Below are positions 57,887 through 64,000 of a stretch of 64,000 nucleotides of DNA, piece by piece (positions within the stretch are counted from its first letter, which is position 1; every line of letters begins with the position of its first letter). Position numbers and translations under genes: made by a program. The notes under the pieces were generated by a model, which ran no database searches, had not been told where the DNA came from, and worked only from the letters and a program-made list of their open reading frames with translations. The DNA is from Haemophilus haemolyticus (GTDB lineage Bacteria; Pseudomonadota; Gammaproteobacteria; Enterobacterales; Pasteurellaceae): the NCBI RefSeq assembly GCF_003351405.1, contig NZ_CP031240.1:1550001-1614000 (forward strand), read 5' to 3'.

Positions 57887-58714
57887 ATGAAACTTTACGC
57901 GAATAATAAATGTCTTGATTTAAGCGTTCCTAAGATTATGGGAATCCTTAATTTTACGCCTGATTCTTTTTCTGATAGCGGACAGTTTTTTAGTTTGGAT
58001 AAAGCACTTTTTCAAGTTGATAAAATGTTGGAAGAGGGGGCGACAATTATTGATATTGGTGGTGAATCTACACGCCCTAATGCGGATGAAGTCTCTGAAC
58101 AAGAAGAATTACATCGTGTTGTGCCAGTAGTGGAAGCGGTACGAAGCCGTTTTGATTGCTGGATTTCTGTTGATTCCTCAAAAGCAATTGTGATGCGTGA
58201 AGCAGCAAGTGTTGGAATGGATTTGATTAATGATATTCGTGCTTTGCAAGAGCCAAATGCGTTAGAAACGGCGGTAAAACTGGCTTTGCCTGTTTGTATT
58301 ATGCATATGCAAGGTCAACCTAGAACGATGCAGGCAAATCCTCATTATGAGAATGTCGTACAAGATGTATTAGCTTTTTTACAGAAACGTACTAATGAAT
58401 GTCTTTCTGCTGGTGTTAAAAAAGAAAACTTAATTTGGGACATGGGATTTGGTTTTGGTAAGTCTGTACAGCATAATTATCAATTATTACAAAATCTGAA
58501 TGAATTTTGTCAGATAGGCTATCCAGTATTAGCGGGATTATCTCGCAAATCAATGATTGGTGCCGTGCTTGATAAACCTGTTGATCAAAGAGTAATTGGC
58601 AGTGCGGCAGGAGCGCTTATTGCTGCGCAAAAAGGTACAAAAATTTTACGCGTACATGATGTTGCAGCAACATCAGATATGCTCAAAGTTTGGCAGGCAA
58701 CAGAAAATGCCTGA
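57887..58714 (+). CDS. folP: Dihydropteroate synthase
   Basis: FolP joins p-aminobenzoate to dihydropterin pyrophosphate and is the sulfonamide target. The 275-residue TIM-barrel enzyme has IMGILNFTPDSFSDSGQF, the pterin-site signature GATIIDIGGESTRPNA, ISVDSSKAIVM, LINDIRALQEP, MHMQGQPRTMQ and GLSRKSMIGAVLD. No insertion is seen in the loops linked to sulfonamide resistance, though a comparison would be needed to be sure. TATAAT at 57843-57848 may be its -10. glmM follows after 37 bp. Confidence 0.96.
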   Translation: MKLYANNKCLDLSVPKIMGILNFTPDSFSDSGQFFSLDKALFQVDKMLEEGATIIDIGGESTRPNADEVSEQEELHRVVPVVEAVRSRFDCWISVDSSKAIVMREAASVGMDLINDIRALQEPNALETAVKLALPVCIMHMQGQPRTMQANPHYENVVQDVLAFLQKRTNECLSAGVKKENLIWDMGFGFGKSVQHNYQLLQNLNEFCQIGYPVLAGLSRKSMIGAVLDKPVDQRVIGSAAGALIAAQKGTKILRVHDVAATSDMLKVWQATENA

Positions 58715-58751
58715 TGGTTTTATAACGATAAAAAATTAAAGGAATTTTATT

Positions 58752-60086
58752 ATGGCAAATCGTAAATATTTTGGAACAGATGGTGTACGTGGAAAAGTGG
58801 GTACTTATCCAATCACACCAGATTTCGCATTAAAATTAGGTTGGGCAGCAGGAAAAGTATTGGCTTCTCAAGGTTCTAAAATGGTTTTAATAGGTAAAGA
58901 TACTCGAATTTCTGGATATATGTTGGAATCAGCCCTTGAAGCAGGTTTAGCTGCTGCGGGGTTATCTGCTGCATTTACTGGCCCTATGCCTACACCAGCT
59001 ATTGCTTATTTAACCAGAACTTTCCGTGCTGAAGCGGGTATTGTGATCTCAGCCTCTCATAATCCTTATTATGATAATGGCATTAAATTCTTTTCAGCAA
59101 AAGGCACTAAATTGCCTGATGAAATTGAAGAAGCCATTGAAGAAATGTTAGAGCAACCTATGGATTGTGTGGAATCTGCTGAATTAGGTAAAGCAAGTCG
59201 TATTAATGATGCAGCAGGACGCTACATTGAGTTTTGTAAAGGCACATTCCCTGCTCATTTAGGCTTGGAAGGTTATAAGATCGTGGTAGACTGTGCAAAT
59301 GGTGCAACCTATCATATTGCTCCTAACGTGTTGAGAGAGCTTGGTGCGGAAGTCATTGAAATTGGTACAGATCCAAATGGTTTGAACATTAATGAAAAAT
59401 GTGGTGCAACTGATGTGACTGCATTGCAAGCCAAAGTAGTTGAAATGAAAGCTGACGTTGGTTTAGCTTATGATGGCGATGGTGACCGCATTATGATGGT
59501 CGATCATTTAGGAAATAAAGTCGATGGCGACCAAATTCTCTTTATTATTGCACGTGAAGCATTGCGCTCAGGTCAATTAAAAGGCGGTGTCGTTGGCACA
59601 TTAATGAGTAATATGAGCTTAGAAATTGCGTTGAAAATGCTTGGCGTTCCTTTCTTACGTGCAAATGTAGGCGACCGTTACGTATTGGAAAAAATGGTTG
59701 AAAACGATTGGACGCTTGGTGGTGAGAATTCAGGACATATTATCATTGCGGATAAAAATACAACTGGCGATGGCATTGTTGCGTCATTAGCTGTATTGGC
59801 GGCAATGGCACAGCATAAATTATCATTAAATGAATTAGCGAGTGCGGTTAAATTATTCCCACAAGTGTTAATCAATGTACGTTTTGCAGGTGGGGATAAT
59901 CCACTTGAAAGTGACGCTGTAAAATCTGTTGCCGCAGACGTTGAAAAACGTTTAGAAGGCAAAGGTCGTATTTTATTGCGTAAATCGGGTACGGAACCAC
60001 TTATTCGCGTTATGGTGGAATGCCAAGATGCTGAACTTGCACAACAATGTGCAGAAGAAATTGCAGAAACAGTTAAGTCTCATTAA
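58752..60086 (+). CDS. glmM: Phosphoglucosamine mutase
   Basis: GlmM converts glucosamine 6-phosphate to glucosamine 1-phosphate for peptidoglycan and LPS. The 444-residue enzyme has the phosphoserine loop [20 protein letters not shown] with the active Ser near residue 102, the metal loop [15 protein letters not shown], the sugar loop GGENSGHII and the phosphate loop [21 protein letters not shown] upstream is a good Shine-Dalgarno. It shares a transcript with folP and ends at an uptake-signal terminator. Confidence 0.97.
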
Positions 60087-60092
60087 TTTTTT

Positions 60093-60121
60093 AACCGCAC
60101 TTTATTTAGTGCGGTTTATTT
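60093..60121 (+). terminator. Uptake-signal inverted pair after glmM
   Basis: AACCGCACT and AGTGCGGTT form a 9-bp stem with a TTATTT loop, followed by TATTTTTAT. Confidence 0.85.
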
Positions 60122-60145
60122 TTATCAAATACTTAGGAAAGCAAA

Positions 60146-60643
60146 ATGAATATTTTTATTATGCGTCATGGCGAGGCTGAAGTAATGGCTAATAGTGATA
60201 AAGCTCGTCGCTTAACTGCCTATGGTATTAAACAAGCTTTTTCTCAAGGGGAGTGGTTAAAAGAGCATTTGAGTACATTGTTACTTAATTCACTAGACCG
60301 TATTTTAGTGAGCCCTTATGTCAGAGCTCAAGAAACCTTTCATCAAGTTAATCAAGCCTTTGATTTAGAGTTAGAAAATAAACTTGAAACTTGGGAGGGA
60401 ATAACCCCTTATGGCCATGCGCATTCAGTCATTGATTATTTAGAAGTGCTGAAACATGATGGGGTTAAATCTGTATTGATTATTTCTCATTTACCTTTAG
60501 TTGGAGAAATTGTTGCTGAACTGTATGGAAAACGAAATCCAATACCATTTTATCCTGCTACGATTGCTCAATTATTATGGGATGGTAATAAATCAGAAAT
60601 ATTGATACATCAAGCATCTAGAGAAATTCATAAGATTGATTAA
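60146..60643 (+). CDS. sixA: Phosphohistidine phosphatase SixA
   Basis: SixA removes phosphate from histidine phosphotransfer proteins; in E. coli its main target may be the nitrogen phosphotransferase protein NPr. The 165-residue histidine-phosphatase-fold protein has the catalytic RHG at the start (MNIFIMRHGEAE), VSPYVRAQET with the second Arg, and the second His in VLIISHLPLVGEIV. AGGAAAG precedes the ATG. The gene stands 59 bp after glmM beyond its terminator. Confidence 0.94.
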   Translation: MNIFIMRHGEAEVMANSDKARRLTAYGIKQAFSQGEWLKEHLSTLLLNSLDRILVSPYVRAQETFHQVNQAFDLELENKLETWEGITPYGHAHSVIDYLEVLKHDGVKSVLIISHLPLVGEIVAELYGKRNPIPFYPATIAQLLWDGNKSEILIHQASREIHKID

Positions 60644-60875
60644 ATCTAAAACATATATTCATATATATTTCTTTACAAAAAATAAAATTTTTCTATGAAA
60701 CTTTTTTAAAATATATTAAATATCAATGTGTTAATGCTATTTTTTACACTTATATATTTATCAGAAATGTAAATTTTTGTATTAGCTATTTTCTTTTAAT
60801 AAAATTTCCGTAAACTACGCCACATCAAAGCAATGGAGCTTTGCCATAATCAAGATTTATTCTATGGAGAAAATT
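60644..60875. other. AT-rich region upstream of the lipoprotein gene
   Basis: About 230 bp very rich in A and T, with several T tracts and -10-like ATATATTT and TATATATTT stretches. No gene is seen. It probably holds the promoter of the abundant-looking lipoprotein gene and a weak end for sixA. Confidence 0.4.
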
Positions 60876-61301
60876 ATGAAAAAATTAACACTAGCATTAG
60901 TTTTAGGTTCAGCTTTAGCGGTAACTGGTTGTTTCGATAAAGAAGAAACTGCACAAAAAAAAGTTGATGCAGCTAAACAAGCGGCAACATCAATGGTTTC
61001 TGAAGCAAAAGACGCAGCAACTAATGCTGTTGCTGATGTTAAAGATGCTGCTAAACAAGCTTCAACTGAAGTGAAAAACACTGCAGTAGAGAAAGCTGCT
61101 GAAGTTAAAGATGCAGCAATGGCACAAGTTGAACAAGTAAAAGATGCTACAGCAGCTAAAGTTAGCGAAATGAAAGACGCTGCATCATCAAAAATGGATG
61201 CAATGAAAGATGCAGCTACTTCTAAAATGACTGAAGTTAAAGATGCAGTTTCTGAAAAAGCAACTCAAGCAGCTGATGCAGTAAAAGAAGCAGCAAAATA
61301 A
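60876..61301 (+). CDS. Small lipoprotein with an 11-mer (LEA-like) helical repeat
   Basis: From the ATG at 60876 (GGAGA at 60867-60871 upstream) the product has 141 residues. MKKLTLALVLGSALAVTGC is a lipoprotein signal peptide with lipobox AVTGC. The rest contains no aromatic residues after Phe near the start and is an amphipathic helix built on KDAA units about 11 residues apart (EVKDAAMAQVEQVKDATAAK, VSEMKDAASSKMDAMKDAAT), reminiscent of LEA group 3 or YtxH-like proteins. Asp follows a Phe after the lipid Cys (CFDKEE), so the final membrane is open. Function unknown; the upstream position at 60864 is a less likely start. Confidence 0.85.
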   Translation: MKKLTLALVLGSALAVTGCFDKEETAQKKVDAAKQAATSMVSEAKDAATNAVADVKDAAKQASTEVKNTAVEKAAEVKDAAMAQVEQVKDATAAKVSEMKDAASSKMDAMKDAATSKMTEVKDAVSEKATQAADAVKEAAK

Positions 61302-61324
61302 TGCTTTAATCAATTTAAATGATA

Positions 61325-61359
61325 AAATCCCTGTTAAAGAAATTTAATAGGGATTTTTT
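61325..61359 (+). terminator. Terminator of the lipoprotein gene
   Basis: AAATCCCT and AGGGATTT form an 8-bp stem with a longer AT-rich loop, followed by TTT. Confidence 0.8.
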
Positions 61360-61376
61360 ATTTAGGAAAACAAAAT

Positions 61377-61643
61377 ATGTTATGTGCAATTTATAAAAGT
61401 AAAAAGAAACCAGGGAGCTATCTGTATATTGCGAAAAGAGAGGATTTTTCTCAAGTGCCAGAAGTGTTACTGAGCCACTTTGGAAAACCAGAATTAGTGA
61501 TGATGTTTAATTTACTGGGAAGCAAGCCTCTACATAATGTAGATTGTAATGAGGTATTGGAAAAAATTAAACAACAAGGCTTTTATTTGCAAATACCAAA
61601 ACAAGATGATGGTTTATTTAATAGCTTGAGTGAGATCAAATAA
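61377..61643 (+). CDS. ycgL: YcgL-family protein
   Basis: The 88-residue protein matches the YcgL family: [42 protein letters not shown] in order at the start, and [19 protein letters not shown] near the end. The structure of a relative is known but no biochemical function is established. AGGAAAAC precedes the ATG. Its place before bioD and metF is as in H. influenzae, from memory. Confidence 0.88.
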   Translation: MLCAIYKSKKKPGSYLYIAKREDFSQVPEVLLSHFGKPELVMMFNLLGSKPLHNVDCNEVLEKIKQQGFYLQIPKQDDGLFNSLSEIK

Positions 61644-61744
61644 ATTGTTTATTTTTGATACGAAAAAGAGAAAATTTGCGTTATCTCAAATTTTTAAAGG
61701 AAAAATTCTTTTAAAATCCACCGCACTTTTTAAAGGAGATAAAA

Positions 61745-62473
61745 ATGAGTAGCTTTTTTGTTGCGGGGACAGATACAAATGTGGGAAAAACCACAGCAAC
61801 CCGCGCGATTATTCAAGCCTTGCAAAAACAAGGTGTGCAAGTGGTTGGCTATAAACCCATTGCTTGTTGCGGTGAGGAAAGTATTTACCCAGCGATGCAA
61901 GAAGAAAATACATCAGATTATGATAATTTAGCAAATTCAGATGTATTAACATTAATGGATTCTACCAAAGAAAATGTGTCCTACAAGGATATTAATAGTT
62001 ATACCTTTAGTCATAGCGCACCGATGCTGACACAAGATAGGACGCGTATTAAGTTAGATAAAATTAATCATGATTTAACTCAATTAAATCAAAATTATCA
62101 GTCTGTGGTGGTTGAGGGCTCGTTTGGTTTAATGACACCAATGGCGGAGGGAAAAAGTTTTGCTGATTGGGTTGCACAACGAAAAATGCCTGTAGTTCTT
62201 GTGGTTGGTATTAAAGATGGTTGTGTGAATCACGCGTTGTTAACTGTGCAAGCGATTCAACAGCTAGACGTACCGTTATTGGGCTGGATAGCTAACCGTG
62301 TTAATCCATTATTAAGCCATTATGCAGAAATTGTTGATTTGCTTGTTGAGCATATTGATGCGCCACTTTTAGGTAAAATTCCTTATTTGCATAAACCAGA
62401 AGAGCAAGAATTGGGACATTATTTGACGGATATTGATCGATTAATGTATATGCAAACAGAGTTAGTCAAATAA
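61745..62473 (+). CDS. bioD: Dethiobiotin synthetase, second copy
   Basis: This 242-residue paralogue has its own Walker A (FFVAGTDTNVGKTTATRAI), YKPIACCGEE, the HSAPMLTQDRTRIKLD segment and VVEGSFGLMTPMAEGKSFADW. It resembles E. coli BioD/YnfK-type long forms more than the 213-residue BioD at 20443, with which it shares little beyond motifs. In the usual BioD, GAGG binds DAPA; here that place reads EGSFGLMTP, so substrate use may differ. An uptake core and AAAGGAG lie just upstream. It is not in a biotin operon. Confidence 0.88.
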   Translation: MSSFFVAGTDTNVGKTTATRAIIQALQKQGVQVVGYKPIACCGEESIYPAMQEENTSDYDNLANSDVLTLMDSTKENVSYKDINSYTFSHSAPMLTQDRTRIKLDKINHDLTQLNQNYQSVVVEGSFGLMTPMAEGKSFADWVAQRKMPVVLVVGIKDGCVNHALLTVQAIQQLDVPLLGWIANRVNPLLSHYAEIVDLLVEHIDAPLLGKIPYLHKPEEQELGHYLTDIDRLMYMQTELVK

Positions 62474-62501
62474 TAAAGTGCGGTTAAAGTTTTTTATATT
62501 T

Positions 62502-62530
62502 AAATAAGGGCGTAAATAACGCCCTTATTT
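62502..62530. terminator. Bidirectional terminator between the second bioD and metF
   Basis: AAATAAGGGCG and CGCCCTTATTT form an 11-bp stem around a short A/T loop, between convergent genes. Confidence 0.88.
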
Positions 62531-62558
62531 CATGGAAGAAAAATATCTTATCTTTAAG

Positions 62559-64000
<1,442 letters not shown>

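Overview
The window is chromosomal DNA from a Haemophilus species, most likely H. haemolyticus or another close relative of H. influenzae. The evidence is low GC, dozens of copies of the Haemophilus uptake signal core AAGTGCGGT (often as inverted pairs acting as terminators), a tmRNA tag reading ANDEQYALAA, and long runs of genes in H. influenzae-like order. The nickel-hydrogenase maturation genes hypB-hypD-hypE and hypA, plus a selenocysteine formate dehydrogenase (fdhF), are not part of the H. influenzae Rd gene set as I remember it; hypD has been used to tell H. haemolyticus from H. influenzae. Species assignment is inference.

Layout: 0.2-3.1 kb hypBDE; 3.1-3.5 kb ssrA (minus); 3.7-7.3 kb dinB, epmC and two Sel1-repeat proteins; 7.4-11.5 kb prfA, an RDD membrane protein, prmC, sirB1-like, kdsA; 11.5-14.4 kb an island made of two internally deleted IS3-family copies around a Gcr-type 'site-specific recombinase' membrane protein; 14.4-23.1 kb a 2-hydroxyacid dehydrogenase, lolC, the biotin genes bioA-F-G-C-D, then lolD-lolE; 23.3-34.1 kb aroG behind a TrpR operator, a UmuD-like gene behind two LexA-like boxes, sstT, a quinone reductase-like gene, a TorD-like chaperone, a nitroreductase, sppA, mnmC, fabB, grxA; 34.2-39.3 kb rimK, fdhF with UGA and SECIS, hypA, gltS; 39.3-47.5 kb parC/parE, lpxL (htrB), hldE, modD, rpsO; 47.6-48.9 kb a decayed ABC transporter; 49.0-54.1 kb dacB, greA, yhbY, rlmE, ftsH; 54.3-57.7 kb an autotransporter; 57.9-63.4 kb folP, glmM, sixA, a coiled-coil lipoprotein, ycgL, a second bioD and metF; the window ends inside rplM behind its leader.

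Functionally, fdhF, the hyp genes and modD point to anaerobic formate/hydrogen metabolism needing Se, Mo and Ni. The biotin pathway from pimeloyl-ACP methyl ester to dethiobiotin is contiguous and sits inside the lipoprotein-export (lol) genes. No CRISPR array, tRNA, rRNA or prophage was seen. The least ordinary parts are the LexA-box-controlled UmuD homologue lacking the whole catalytic dyad, the IS-bounded recombinase island, the autotransporter inserted between two copies of the ftsH terminator, and the Sel1 pair bounded by a duplicated promoter.
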